DNA of 34,634 nucleotides. It comes from an uncultured Erysipelotrichaceae bacterium. GTDB taxonomy: Bacteria > Bacillota_I > Bacilli_A > RF39 > UBA660. Under the pieces are notes generated by a model. That model ran no database searches and was not told where the DNA came from. It saw only the letters and a program-made list of their open reading frames with translations. The position numbers and the translations under genes were made by a program. Shown here piece after piece: positions 1 to 9,232 of this stretch (its first letter is position 1; each line of letters begins with the position of its first letter). The DNA lies in the NCBI GenBank assembly GCA_902764545.1, contig CACWWC010000022.1, positions 1 to 34,634 of the forward strand, written 5' to 3'.

Positions 1-1043
1 TCATTTTTATACTTCTTCACTTCTTTTTTATCATCACATAATCTTTGAAGTACTTTTGTTAAATCTTTAACATCTGATTTTTTAAATGTTACACCCTTAT
101 CTTCTAAAACTGTTGCGCATTCTGCTATATCTGATGTCAAACAGCAATTTCCATAACTCATTGCTTCAAGTAAGCTTAAAGGCATTCCTTCAAGATCACT
201 TGGTAAACAATATATATAGGCATTACTATATAATTCATCTAGTTCTTTTCCTTGAACAAATCCTGTAAATATTATATTTTTATTATCTTTTGCTCTTACT
301 TTTAACTGTGAGTAATACTCATCAGTATCACTAGCTCCACCAGCTATAACTAATTTTTTATCTGTTTTAATATTATTAAAAGCTTCAATTAAGTAATGTA
401 TTCCTTTTTCAGGGACCATTCTTCCTAAAAATAATATGTATGAATCTTTCTTCAAACCATATTTTTCATTTATAACATCAGCTTTAAATATCTCCGGTTT
501 ATTAACTCCATTTGGAATAAACATAGTTGTACGATTATATTCTTTTTTAAAATAGTCTTGAACATTCTTACTAAGTACAATTATTTCATCAGCATACTTA
601 GCTGCAATCTTTTCTCCATGTTTAATATATTTAGTTGCAAATCCGCCCCATTTTGCTCTTTGCCAATCTAGTCCATGAATTGTTGCTACTATTTTTTTCC
701 TTGAAAAAAATTTGATTATCCAAATCCACGCACAAGGCCCTTCTGCATGAAAATGCACAACTTCTGCCTTAGAAAAAAGTATTTTAAGTGTTGCAAAGAA
801 AGATGAAGTTATAGCAGCAAGCCCCTTTTTATCTATAGTTAAAACTTTTTTTAATTTAACGCCTTTATATTCAGCCAGACTTTTAACTTCCTGATTTTTA
901 TCAAGAACATGTTTCCCTCCACGATTATAACACGTAACTTCATTTCCTTTTTCTACCATTCTTGTTGATAATTCTTCAACAACAATCTCAACACCACCCT
1001 CTCTAGATGGAATTCTTTTATGTCCTAACATTGCTATTTTCAT
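1..1043 (-). CDS. Glycosyltransferase family 4 (GT-B), 3' part missing at left edge
   Basis: The reading frame is open from an ATG at 1043 to the window edge (about 347 codons visible), so the C-terminus is outside. The N-terminus MKIAMLGHKR followed by SREGGVE is the usual start of a GT-B glycosyltransferase. A glycine-rich loop, an HFHAEGPCAW segment, FIPNGV, LFLGRMVPEKG and the C-terminal donor-binding motif EGMPLSLLEA (EX7E type) follow in order. The family transfers a sugar from a nucleotide-sugar donor, here probably in the cytoplasm during capsule or exopolysaccharide assembly; donor and acceptor cannot be told. It has a good ribosome binding site (AAGGGGTGG). It lies downstream of a sugar transferase on the same strand, which fits a surface-glycan locus. 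Family assignment is firm, specificity unknown. Confidence 0.9.
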   Translation of the reverse strand, partial: MKIAMLGHKRIPSREGGVEIVVEELSTRMVEKGNEVTCYNRGGKHVLDKNQEVKSLAEYKGVKLKKVLTIDKKGLAAITSSFFATLKILFSKAEVVHFHAEGPCAWIWIIKFFSRKKIVATIHGLDWQRAKWGGFATKYIKHGEKIAAKYADEIIVLSKNVQDYFKKEYNRTTMFIPNGVNKPEIFKADVINEKYGLKKDSYILFLGRMVPEKGIHYLIEAFNNIKTDKKLVIAGGASDTDEYYSQLKVRAKDNKNIIFTGFVQGKELDELYSNAYIYCLPSDLEGMPLSLLEAMSYGNCCLTSDIAECATVLEDKGVTFKKSDVKDLTKVLQRLCDDKKEVKKYKN

Positions 1044-1253
1044 TCAAAGCCACCCCTTAACTATACAAAAAGCAAATACTTTTAAAAGTATTTACTTGTG
1101 TATATAAGTAATTTTAATTTATGCTATAATTTGTAATACTACTAAAAATAAATACCCTAATTATTCAAAATACTTCCCACTTCATAAAAGCATTCCTATT
1201 ATAACACATAAATTAAATAAAATAAAGAAAAAATTAATATATAATCAAAAAAA

Positions 1254-1281
1254 GTTACAAAAAAACTGTTTTTTTTGCAAC
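1254..1281. terminator. Possible hairpin/terminator, orientation unclear
   Basis: GTTACAAAAAAAC and GTTTTTTTTGCAAC form a long A/T hairpin with a very short loop and one mismatch. Runs of A and T lie in the stem itself, so it could act on either strand, or simply be an A/T-rich palindrome. Confidence 0.3.
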
Positions 1282-1423
1282 TTCTCCACATTTATCATTG
1301 ATTATTGTTATTATCAATTTTATTATTTTTGAAACTATCAATTATTTTCTTGTCAATCACTCCTTCACTTATTGACTGAAAAGTATTACTTATTTTTGGA
1401 ATCTTTAATCCTTCAGTTTTCAA

Positions 1424-1466
1424 TAAAAAAAGAATTATTATAATCCTTTTTTAAAGTATAATTCTT
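1424..1466 (-). terminator. Intrinsic terminator after the 192-aa gene
   Basis: On the minus strand AAGAATTAT, a loop of about 25 bases, then ATAATTCTT followed by TTTTTTATTG. It starts three bases after the stop codon of the upstream minus-strand gene. Confidence 0.6.
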
Positions 1467-1468
1467 TC

Positions 1469-2047
1469 TTACATATGAAATGATGAATTATTGTTATTTT
1501 CACTATCATCTTCATAGTCTTTATATAAATCTCCCTTTATATAAAAACCTATCTCTGTAGTTCCATTTCTTTTAATTTCTTTCATACATTCCTGAAAATT
1601 GTGAATTTTAGTTCCATTACTTGTAATAAAATAATCATCAAATCCCAATGATCTTAACCCTTTCATGAAATCATCAAACTTAACTATTCCGTCAACAGTA
1701 CGTTTTTCTTCAAACTCATCGATTACCTCTTCATCTATCAAATAATTATAAACAGCAGGATGAATACTCATAAAAACATAATCTGGTAATATCTGTTGTT
1801 CAAATTCAGTATTAAAAATATTCATCCAATCAGTTTCTGGGGCAATTTCCGAATTATCTTCTACATCAACCAATGCATCATAAAAAGCTTTTCTACAAAT
1901 AAATCCAATTCCCAATGCACCAAACCCTACGTTGTCAAAACCAACTCCATTTTCTGTTAAAAATCTAACCGCGTCCTCAGATAACGTCTCACAATTTCTC
2001 ACCATTACACTAGTACTATCCATTTGTTTTATCGCAGTAGCTGTCAT
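1469..2047 (-). CDS. Unknown protein, probably 5'-truncated
   Basis: I do not recognise the family. The 192-residue product is acidic, without signal peptide or membrane segment. It contains FGALGIGFICRKAFYDAL and PDYVFMSIHPAVYNYL segments and ends in an Asn-rich tail. The ATG at 2047 has only a weak GTGATGAG upstream. In the same frame, plausible coding sequence continues upstream for another 34 codons (reading YYELRRLKEELEKNAKY and on to LGLGNKASDE) until a TAG at 2150-2152, with no ATG, GTG or TTG in it. This suggests either that the true start was lost, making this a fragment, or that the charged upstream stretch is fortuitous. It lies within the polysaccharide gene run, but nothing links it to sugar chemistry. 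Real coding character is likely; intactness is doubtful. Confidence 0.55.
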   Translation of the reverse strand: MTATAIKQMDSTSVMVRNCETLSEDAVRFLTENGVGFDNVGFGALGIGFICRKAFYDALVDVEDNSEIAPETDWMNIFNTEFEQQILPDYVFMSIHPAVYNYLIDEEVIDEFEEKRTVDGIVKFDDFMKGLRSLGFDDYFITSNGTKIHNFQECMKEIKRNGTTEIGFYIKGDLYKDYEDDSENNNNSSFHM

Positions 2048-2164
2048 CTCATCACTAGCTTTATTACCTAAACCTAATGCTGCTGTTTTTACAATTACAT
2101 ACTTTGCATTTTTTTCTAATTCTTCTTTTAACCTTCTTAATTCATAATACTATAAAAGATCATT

Positions 2165-2338
2165 TTATTTCTTTATTATATCCTTAAACTGATAAAAAAT
2201 AACTCCAAGACAAGATATTATTCCAACATAAGCAACCGGACTATCCCAATTTGATATTTTAATTGTGATAACAATTAAACAAATTAAAACAAGCATTGAT
2301 AATAAAAGAATAATTATCTCTAACTTTTTATTTTTCAT
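2165..2338 (-). CDS. Small two-helix membrane protein (57 aa), unknown
   Basis: The start at 2338 (MKNKKLEIII) is chosen because GAGGGAGATT stands right before it. A longer frame to 2410 would begin inside the terminator hairpin of the upstream gene. The product has a short basic N-terminus, a hydrophobic helix at about residues 6-25 (IIILLLSMLVLICLIVITI) and a second at about 33-50, then a charged C-terminus (FKDIIKK). Such small membrane peptides in polysaccharide loci have no assigned role and I see no motif. It is followed closely by the 192-aa gene. Confidence 0.6.
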   Translation of the reverse strand: MKNKKLEIIILLLSMLVLICLIVITIKISNWDSPVAYVGIISCLGVIFYQFKDIIKK

Positions 2339-2391
2339 AATCTCCCTCAGTTCACAAGCTAAATTTAACATATTTTTAAAAAAAATACAAT

Positions 2392-2416
2392 AAAAAATAG
2401 AATATATCATATATTC
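2392..2416 (-). terminator. Intrinsic terminator of the sugar transferase gene
   Basis: On the minus strand GAATATA-TGA-TATATTC is followed by TATTTTTTATTG. It overlaps the stop codon region of the sugar transferase and separates it from the small membrane gene. Confidence 0.5.
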
Positions 2417-3096
2417 TACCTTGCACCCTTTTTAAATAAAACAACACTAAATGTTTTTAAAAATATTTTTAAATCTAAGATAATTCCTGCATGATTTGAA
2501 TAATATTGTTCAAGTGTTAATCTACCATCAAATGTTGTGTTACTTCTACCATTAACTTGCCAATATCCTGTAATACCTGGCTTAGTTTTAACAATATCAT
2601 CAAAGTATTCTCCCATATCTTCCTTTTCTCTAGGTAAATATGGTCTATTACCTATCATAGACATATTACCAATAAATACATTTATCAATTGAGGAAGTTC
2701 ATCGATAGACGTTTTTCTAATAAACTTACCAACCTTTGTAATTCTTGGATCATTTTTAAGTTTTTTATTCTTCTTATATTCTTCAGCAACAATAGCATCT
2801 AACTCCATTGTTCTAAACAATACTTCATCAGCATCAACTACCATACTTCTAAATTTAAAAAATTTAAAAGTTTTTCCATTTTTTCCAATTCTTTCCTGTA
2901 CAAAAAATATTCTATGAAAATCTCCTGTTACCATATATGCTATTTTTACTATTATCGCAATTGGTAATAAAAACAATAATCCAATAAAAGAAACAATAAT
3001 ATCAAATAATCTTTTGCTAGCTAAATAAAACTTTCTTTTTAAGCCCAATCCAAAACCTATTTTTTCATTGCTTAAAACTACTACACCATTTTCCAT
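2416..3096 (-). CDS. Polyprenyl-phosphate sugar-1-phosphate transferase (bacterial sugar transferase family)
   Basis: This membrane enzyme family moves a sugar-1-phosphate from a UDP-sugar to undecaprenyl phosphate, the first step in building a lipid-linked glycan. The 226-residue product has the core layout of PglC-like short members. A hydrophobic re-entrant or transmembrane segment lies at about residues 31-54 (LFDIIVSFIGLLFLLPIAII). Then come FKFRSM, DPRITKVGKFIRKTSIDELPQ, NVFIGNMSMIGNRP and the C-terminal KPGITGYWQVNGRS. NRPYLPRE replaces the commoner GPRP form. The gene has a GGGGTG ribosome binding site before ATG 3096 and leads the polysaccharide genes on this strand. Family certain; the sugar is not predictable. 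Confidence 0.93.
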   Translation of the reverse strand: MENGVVVLSNEKIGFGLGLKRKFYLASKRLFDIIVSFIGLLFLLPIAIIVKIAYMVTGDFHRIFFVQERIGKNGKTFKFFKFRSMVVDADEVLFRTMELDAIVAEEYKKNKKLKNDPRITKVGKFIRKTSIDELPQLINVFIGNMSMIGNRPYLPREKEDMGEYFDDIVKTKPGITGYWQVNGRSNTTFDGRLTLEQYYSNHAGIILDLKIFLKTFSVVLFKKGAR

Positions 3097-3174
3097 AAAA
3101 ACACCCCTAATATAAATCTACGTCTAATCATCGGACAGTGTCTATTTTAACATATTAATGGTAAATCTTCAAGC

Positions 3175-3204
3175 AAAAAAAAGTATTTTCAATAAATACT
3201 TTTT
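3175..3204 (-). terminator. Intrinsic terminator of the addBA operon
   Basis: On the minus strand AAAAAGTATTT-ATTG-AAAATACTTTTTTTT, a strong hairpin with a run of eight T, 19 bases after the HD-domain gene stop codon. Confidence 0.8.
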
Positions 3205-3223
3205 ATATATCTATAAATTAGAA

Positions 3224-5533
3224 TTATGCAATTTTCTGATAATCATTTACAAAAACATCACTATTTTTAACAGTCATTTTACTTAATTCATCTTCTCTAT
3301 TTATGTTATTTCTAATAATATCTAAATCATATTTACTAACACAATCGACATGATTTTTATGGCAATAATCAATAACACTATCTATAAATCTTTTTGCATA
3401 ATCTATATATTCTTTTAATATTTCATACTCAATATTTGCATCATTCTTTTTAAAACTTTCTAAAGCTCCATCTAATAGATTATTATCTTTAATAAACTCA
3501 AATGAATATAAATTCCTCATATTAACAAATATAAACTGATTTATCTGCCATAAGAATGCTGTTAAAGATGATGACACAATATGATTAGAATCATCTGTAT
3601 TCATAATCCATCCATTACCTATCTTATTATCAGACTCATATTTATACCTATTAGTAATTCCATCACTTAATACTATTCTTTTATAAAAATTAACTTTTTC
3701 TTCTTCTGTATAATGTATAATATTTTGATCAATTACTTCTGTAGGAACAGATATTAAAAATTTATATAAATTTTTTTTCTTAAAATCCCTAAAAGCTAAT
3801 TTAGTCTCACCTAACATACACTCATTACATAATAAATCCAAATAATCATGATTAAATAAATCATAAAAACAACTAGATTCATAATAAACGATATCCCCAT
3901 TATCATATCTAACTTCTATACTATTTTTATCATTAACCAAAATAGTAATATCATCTCTAAATCTATTATTAATATCACTACCATTACTATAACTATTAAA
4001 TATGTCGATATTATTAAATAAAGTATTTTTTAAAGCATTAATAACTTCCGGATTCAGTCTATTTAAAACATTAATTATATTTTTATCTAATACAATATTA
4101 TTATTTGATATATTAAAATTATAATAAGTATTTAATAATTCTCTTAAACTTTTTCCAAAATCAGGAAATATTTCATAAGACTCCATCTTATATGATACAT
4201 TATATATACCTAATGCTCTCTGATTAAATATATCTATCTTATCAGCATCAGTAGTAATAGATAAACTTTTTGATATAAATATTTTTATTAATTTATCTAT
4301 ATCTTTATTATTTTTTAATGATTCCCTAATAGCAGTCGCAACATCAAAGCTAAGCATACCATTTAAATATCCTATAATAATATCTTTTAAATATTCTTCA
4401 TTATACTCTGAAAAATTATGATGTGTATCTTTTAAACTTCTTTCATTAATAACACTAATTATTTCTTTATATATATTATCAAGTGTATTAGATTTAGCAC
4501 TATAAATAATATTATTAATCCTATCAATCATCTTATTATTTTCCAAATCAACACTCTCTATCTGATCAAAACCTGATGTAATATCACTATTTATTGTATT
4601 ATTTGAGAATAACTTTTTTATAAAGTTCTCTATAAACTCCTTGTGTTTTTGAAAAAAATCTACAGAGTATCCCATTACTTTAGCATTATTATATGAATCT
4701 TGTATAAAATCAAACATTTGAGCTATAAAATCATTATTCAAATCTGAAAGATTTAAAATACTTCCATTATATTCAAATTCTTCTAATTTAAAATTAGGTA
4801 ATTGATGATATCTAACTACTAAAGCAGCTACAGTCTCTTCAATAAACTTTTTTATTTCATTTAAACTACTATCATTTGATATTTTATGTAACTCAAAAGC
4901 AGCTGCTATTGAAAAGAAATATCCTGCAACTGCATGATCTACATCTAACTTTTCATAAATATCAACTTTCTCATTATTCCTCATTAAATTATCTTTTAAA
5001 CTATTATATTTTATTCCTTGATAAAATCTCCCTATATCATGTAAAAGAGCAGATAATATAACTGTATTAGATAATAACTCATAATTACTAGAATCCTTGT
5101 TTTCTAATAATTTATTTAATTCATATTCTGCAATATAAGTAATCCTAGCACTATGTCCTAATTTAAGTCTCATATTATAATATCTAACAATTTTTATAAT
5201 GATATCATTTATATTTTGACTCTCTTCAGAAGAATTTATAATACTAAGTAATTCATCTTCACTATAACCTAAAAATGCGCAACAATCATTAATAAAACTT
5301 TGATCCTTATTTTTTCCATTAAATTTACCTCTAACAAGTTTATAAACTTTATCACGAGACCCATCCCCACTATTATAAAAGGAAAGATTACTCATTTCTT
5401 TTAGTTTATCACAACAATCATCATAATATTTCTTTAAAATAAGCCATGCACTAGCTAAAGAACTATTGCTCTTAGAATGTTCATTTAGCCATTCAATCGC
5501 AACAGAATCACCATCTTTAATTACATTACTCAT
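3224..5533 (-). CDS. Large HD-domain phosphohydrolase-like protein (769 aa)
   Basis: HD-superfamily enzymes are metal-dependent phosphohydrolases acting on nucleotides or cyclic nucleotides; the substrate here is unknown. The visible ligand set is H127 (GHSARI), H165-D166 (ALLHDIGRF), H200 (DHAVAGYFF), H243 (RYHQLPN) and a late acidic cluster at about 429-434 (TTDADKIDIF). This matches an H...HD...H...H...D layout with a long insertion before the last Asp. The N-terminal 120 residues and the C-terminal 330 residues match nothing I know. No signal peptide or membrane helix is seen, so it is probably cytoplasmic. The start at 5533 has AAAGGAAAG before it, and the upstream gene ends one base before. 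As last gene of the addB-addA operon it may act on DNA ends or nucleotides, but that is inference. Confidence 0.75.
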   Translation of the reverse strand: MSNVIKDGDSVAIEWLNEHSKSNSSLASAWLILKKYYDDCCDKLKEMSNLSFYNSGDGSRDKVYKLVRGKFNGKNKDQSFINDCCAFLGYSEDELLSIINSSEESQNINDIIIKIVRYYNMRLKLGHSARITYIAEYELNKLLENKDSSNYELLSNTVILSALLHDIGRFYQGIKYNSLKDNLMRNNEKVDIYEKLDVDHAVAGYFFSIAAAFELHKISNDSSLNEIKKFIEETVAALVVRYHQLPNFKLEEFEYNGSILNLSDLNNDFIAQMFDFIQDSYNNAKVMGYSVDFFQKHKEFIENFIKKLFSNNTINSDITSGFDQIESVDLENNKMIDRINNIIYSAKSNTLDNIYKEIISVINERSLKDTHHNFSEYNEEYLKDIIIGYLNGMLSFDVATAIRESLKNNKDIDKLIKIFISKSLSITTDADKIDIFNQRALGIYNVSYKMESYEIFPDFGKSLRELLNTYYNFNISNNNIVLDKNIINVLNRLNPEVINALKNTLFNNIDIFNSYSNGSDINNRFRDDITILVNDKNSIEVRYDNGDIVYYESSCFYDLFNHDYLDLLCNECMLGETKLAFRDFKKKNLYKFLISVPTEVIDQNIIHYTEEEKVNFYKRIVLSDGITNRYKYESDNKIGNGWIMNTDDSNHIVSSSLTAFLWQINQFIFVNMRNLYSFEFIKDNNLLDGALESFKKNDANIEYEILKEYIDYAKRFIDSVIDYCHKNHVDCVSKYDLDIIRNNINREDELSKMTVKNSDVFVNDYQKIA

Positions 5534-5534
5534 A

Positions 5535-6092
5535 TTACTTTCCTTTCACTGTTTGACTAGAATCATCTAAATCATATCTCTTCATTTTATTCTTCTCAGT
5601 TTCTAAAAATTTATCTACATGAATTAAATAAGTTCGAAGCATACTAACAAACATAATATTTCTATGTAATGAATAGTCAAGATAACTATCACTATTTAAA
5701 TAACTATTAGGTAATTTATAACCACTATTAGATGATGTTGTTAAATATTCTTCACTAGATGTAGTTTTCAAATATTTTCTCTTCGCATCTTTTATAATTT
5801 TATCTACTCTTAAATTAATATCAGTAGGACGTATATCAGCAGATATATCTTTAACAATATCAAATAAATCAACAACCCCCTGATCATTTAATAACTTAAT
5901 AAACGAATCATATTTACTTTTAAATTCACTATATGAGTTAATATCTTTAAACCATGAATATAAAACAGAGTATTTTATATACATCATACGTGAGTTACCA
6001 TCCGTCTTTAACATATATTTAGTCATTTCTAAATATATATTATTCTTAATAGTCGCTACTAAATAATTAAGTCTTTCTTCAACTCTTTTCAT
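5535..6092 (-). CDS. Unknown protein between addA and the HD gene
   Basis: I do not recognise this protein of about 185 residues. It is charged and mostly helical, without membrane segment or signal peptide. N-terminal helices (RVEERLNYLVATIKNNI) are followed by YIKYSVLYSWFKDI, a serine/tyrosine-rich middle (TTSSEEYLTTSSNSGY) and a final helix (SMLRTYLIHVDKFLETEKNK). The ATG at 6092 is preferred because GAGTGATATT precedes it; an in-frame TTG at 6104 is the alternative. The gene starts shortly after addA and ends one base before the HD-domain gene, so the pair is very likely translationally coupled. The product may be a partner of the HD protein; that is inference from spacing alone. Confidence 0.65.
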   Translation of the reverse strand: MKRVEERLNYLVATIKNNIYLEMTKYMLKTDGNSRMMYIKYSVLYSWFKDINSYSEFKSKYDSFIKLLNDQGVVDLFDIVKDISADIRPTDINLRVDKIIKDAKRKYLKTTSSEEYLTTSSNSGYKLPNSYLNSDSYLDYSLHRNIMFVSMLRTYLIHVDKFLETEKNKMKRYDLDDSSQTVKGK

Positions 6093-6124
6093 AATATCAC
6101 TCAATACCCTTCTATAATCAATTA

Positions 6125-9100
6125 TTATTCATAATTAATCTCTCGATACTTCTCATCAATAATTGAATATAAATAACATAAACACTTCTTACCAGTCTTA
6201 TTAGTAATATATTCTCTATATCCATTAAGCTGTTTATCATATAAAGAATCACTTATATTTTTTAATTTATAATCAATTATTATATACTTATCATCATCCT
6301 CAATAAGTAAATCAATTATTCCATGATTAACTAAATTATCTATCTTATATAAAAACTCATACTCTTTATACATCTTCTTATCTAAGTAATTCTTCATTAA
6401 ATCACTATTTATAAATGATAGTATTTTATTCTTTATATATTTATCATTGATACTATTAAGTAAACTTAAATCATTAAAATCAACCTCTTCTAATATCTCA
6501 TGTACTTTAGTACCAAAATCCATTACTTCTTTCTCTTCCCTAGTAATTAGTTTTAATGATTCTTTAGAATAATGCATCTCAACTACTTCATTAGTATCAA
6601 TATCTAATTCACATACTTTAATTTTATCACAATTATTAATATTTAAATTACTATTCATACTATTTTCTAAGTATTTTTTAGAACCAATAATCTCACTTTT
6701 TTTAACATAAGGAATTAATACTGAATAAATACTTTTCATAATACTTAAGAAAGAAGAGTATTTTTCTCTCTCATAAAAAGGGACAACATCAAGTACTTCT
6801 TTTTCTTCTAAAACTTCCGGCATAACAATAATCATTTTCTCTTTTGCCCTAGTAACCGCAACATATAAAAGTCTAATTCTCTCACTTATTTCTTCTATCC
6901 TAGATCTATTCTTTAATAATAATTTCAATATAGTATCTTTATAATAATTATCTACTTTAGGAAGTATTATTCCATATTGATTATCAAATATAATTTTTTC
7001 TTTTAACTCACTCATATTAAATTTAGATGAGAAACCTGCAAAATAACATATAGGATACTCTAACCCTTTAGATTTATGAATAGTCATAATCATACAACTA
7101 TTATTACTCTCGCTATTAACATTAAATTTTAAATCATAATCTTCATCTATTATTTGATCTAAATAAGTAATAAAGTCTTCAATAGTTCCCCCAGTTTTTT
7201 CATAATCACTTATTAAATTATAAAAGTATTCAGCCCTAATTCTATTAGATTTAATATTATTAGTATTTAAAAGCTTTATATCATAATCAAACTTTTCAAG
7301 TATTAATCTAAAAAATCTAGATGGATTCATCGTATCTATATTTTCTATAAGATCTAAACATATTTTATATAGTTCTGAATCCGAATAATTATTATTAATA
7401 AAATAATTATAGATCTCACTATCACTTAATCTATATAAATAACTACGACATATACTAATAAAACTATATTTAAATGTATTATCAAAATTCTTATTTTTAA
7501 TAGAAATAAGTAATTTAAGTAAACTTCTAAATATATATAGATCATTATCTTTCTTTAATGATTCTTCTTTTAATATTGTAAGAGGAATATGCAAATATTC
7601 AAATATTTTTTTATATAAATCAAAATCTCTACTTTTATCAAGTAAAATAACAAAATCACTATATTGGCAATCTCTTAATATTTTTGTCTTTTTATCAAAT
7701 ATTTGATATTTATTTTTTATTTTATCTAAAATATCATATCCAATAATAAATGCTTCTTCTTCGGATACACTTAACTTATCTAATTCATCTTTATTATACG
7801 TAATAACATCTAAATTATAATTCTGATTGGTATTTCCTTCTTCTATATAACTTGTATTTCCAAATACCATTCTATGACTTTTTTGATAATCTGCTCCACC
7901 TATTTTATCATCCATCACAAAGTCAAATAATAAATTGATGTTTTTTAAAACTTCATCTCTAGATCTAAAGTTTTTAAGTAAATCAATCTTTTCTCCCACA
8001 TCTGTATCTCTATAAGTATCATATTTATTTTTAAATATATATGGATTAGCATTTCTAAATCTATAAATTGATTGCTTAATATCACCAACCATATAAACAT
8101 TATTTGAAGATATTAATGAAATAAACTTCTCTTGTGTATCAGAAGTATCTTGATACTCATCAACCATTATTTCTTTAAAAGAATTTTTAAGTTCATCTCT
8201 TATATCAGGATTATCTTCAACAACTTTTATCGCAAGTCTTGCGATATCATTAAAATTAAATACATCATTTTCTCTTTTATAATTATCAACTCTTTTGTCT
8301 AAATCTTTAAGAATCGAAATAATTACTTCTACATTACTTTTAGTAGAGACTATATCATCAAATATTTCATCTTCTGATGAGTAAATAAGTAAATTATCTT
8401 TTATTTCTTTAAGCATACTAAAAATTTGATTTTTTATCTCTTTACCCTCTTCACTACTACCTCTAGGTACTCTCACTGTACCATAATCCATAGAATCCAA
8501 AAAATCAGAATAAGTAGTAGCATTTAAAAACTTAGCCAAACTATCCTCAACTTGAGATACAAATTCATAATCAAAATAATCATTTAAAGAAACAACTAAA
8601 TCCCTAATAATACTTTGTTTATTTTTTATCAACTCAATATATTCTAAAACAAAAGAATTTATCTTATCATCATTAAATATACTAAAATAATCATTTATAA
8701 ATTCTGTTTTATTATATTTTAATTCTATCTTTTTATAAATATTTAAAATATAGTCTTTTAATTCCTTGTCATCTTTCAAGCAAAAATCATCTATTAGTTT
8801 TGTAAAATTACTATTAAGTAATAAATATCTCTCATCAAATATTTCATCAAGTAACTTCTTTTTAACCAAATCAATAACAACTTCATCTGATACTTTAATA
8901 TTATTAGTAATATTAAGTCTAGTATGATATTTCTTTAATATCGCTAATGAAAATGCATCAAATGTAGTTATATATGCTCCATCAATTATATTAAGTTCAT
9001 CTTTAAGAGAAGGAGTACTTTTAATCGCTTCTCTTATCCTGTCTTTCATCTCTGCAGCTGCTGCATTAGTAAAAGTTAATACAAGCAACTCATTAACATG

Positions 9101-9232
9101 AACTCCTTCTAAAACCTTTCTTTTTGCTCTTTCAGTAAGTACAGCAGTTTTCCCTGAACCCGCTCCTGCTGAAACAATAATATTAGTACCCTCTAAATCA
9201 ATTGCCAACTTCTGTTCCTTAGTCCAAGCCAC
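6125..9232 (-). CDS. addA: ATP-dependent helicase/nuclease subunit A (AddA/RexA)
   Basis: AddA is the UvrD-like motor and one nuclease of the AddAB complex, which resects DNA double-strand breaks for RecA loading. Visible motifs: Walker A GAGSGKT at residues 23-29, VLTFTNAAAAEMKDRI, Walker B DEYQD at 358-362, VGDIKQSIYRFR, IMTIHKSKGLE, YVAVTRAKEK, and a C-terminal PD-(D/E)XK nuclease with GIIDLL (D974) and IIIDYKLK (D987, K989). At 1035 residues it is shorter than the roughly 1230-residue Bacillus subtilis protein. The start is a GTG at 9232 (VAWTKEQ) that shares one base with the addB stop codon (TAGTG) and has AGGAGGTGAG before it, so translation is coupled. Identification is firm. Confidence 0.96.
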   Translation of the reverse strand: MAWTKEQKLAIDLEGTNIIVSAGAGSGKTAVLTERAKRKVLEGVHVNELLVLTFTNAAAAEMKDRIREAIKSTPSLKDELNIIDGAYITTFDAFSLAILKKYHTRLNITNNIKVSDEVVIDLVKKKLLDEIFDERYLLLNSNFTKLIDDFCLKDDKELKDYILNIYKKIELKYNKTEFINDYFSIFNDDKINSFVLEYIELIKNKQSIIRDLVVSLNDYFDYEFVSQVEDSLAKFLNATTYSDFLDSMDYGTVRVPRGSSEEGKEIKNQIFSMLKEIKDNLLIYSSEDEIFDDIVSTKSNVEVIISILKDLDKRVDNYKRENDVFNFNDIARLAIKVVEDNPDIRDELKNSFKEIMVDEYQDTSDTQEKFISLISSNNVYMVGDIKQSIYRFRNANPYIFKNKYDTYRDTDVGEKIDLLKNFRSRDEVLKNINLLFDFVMDDKIGGADYQKSHRMVFGNTSYIEEGNTNQNYNLDVITYNKDELDKLSVSEEEAFIIGYDILDKIKNKYQIFDKKTKILRDCQYSDFVILLDKSRDFDLYKKIFEYLHIPLTILKEESLKKDNDLYIFRSLLKLLISIKNKNFDNTFKYSFISICRSYLYRLSDSEIYNYFINNNYSDSELYKICLDLIENIDTMNPSRFFRLILEKFDYDIKLLNTNNIKSNRIRAEYFYNLISDYEKTGGTIEDFITYLDQIIDEDYDLKFNVNSESNNSCMIMTIHKSKGLEYPICYFAGFSSKFNMSELKEKIIFDNQYGIILPKVDNYYKDTILKLLLKNRSRIEEISERIRLLYVAVTRAKEKMIIVMPEVLEEKEVLDVVPFYEREKYSSFLSIMKSIYSVLIPYVKKSEIIGSKKYLENSMNSNLNINNCDKIKVCELDIDTNEVVEMHYSKESLKLITREEKEVMDFGTKVHEILEEVDFNDLSLLNSINDKYIKNKILSFINSDLMKNYLDKKMYKEYEFLYKIDNLVNHGIIDLLIEDDDKYIIIDYKLKNISDSLYDKQLNGYREYITNKTGKKCLCYLYSIIDEKYREINYE

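Larger units (their letters stand above)
1044..1468. other. Intergenic stretch with hairpins and a promoter candidate
   Basis: No convincing gene is seen in this 425-base stretch. It holds an extended -10 box (TGTGTTATAAT, minus strand, 1198-1208) about 155 bases before the glycosyltransferase start, which may drive that gene. It also holds a perfect palindrome AAATACTTTTAAAAGTATTT near 1075-1094 in the presumed leader, an A/T-rich hairpin at 1254-1281, and the terminator of the upstream gene at 1424-1466. A 42-codon minus frame (1295-1423, TTG start, no ribosome binding site) ends in an Asn-rich tail like the upstream gene does; it may be a decayed coding remnant. Confidence 0.5.

Noticed and set aside
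86..268. Plus-strand 60-codon frame at the left edge
   Set aside because: It is antisense to the glycosyltransferase gene and has no start signals.
1295..1423. 42-codon minus-strand ORF (LKIPKISNTFQSISEG) as a gene
   Set aside because: TTG start without ribosome binding site, located behind a terminator; at most a coding remnant.
2339..2410. Longer start for the small membrane protein (MIYSIFYCIFF)
   Set aside because: It would start inside a terminator hairpin and its T-run; the GGGAG site supports 2338.
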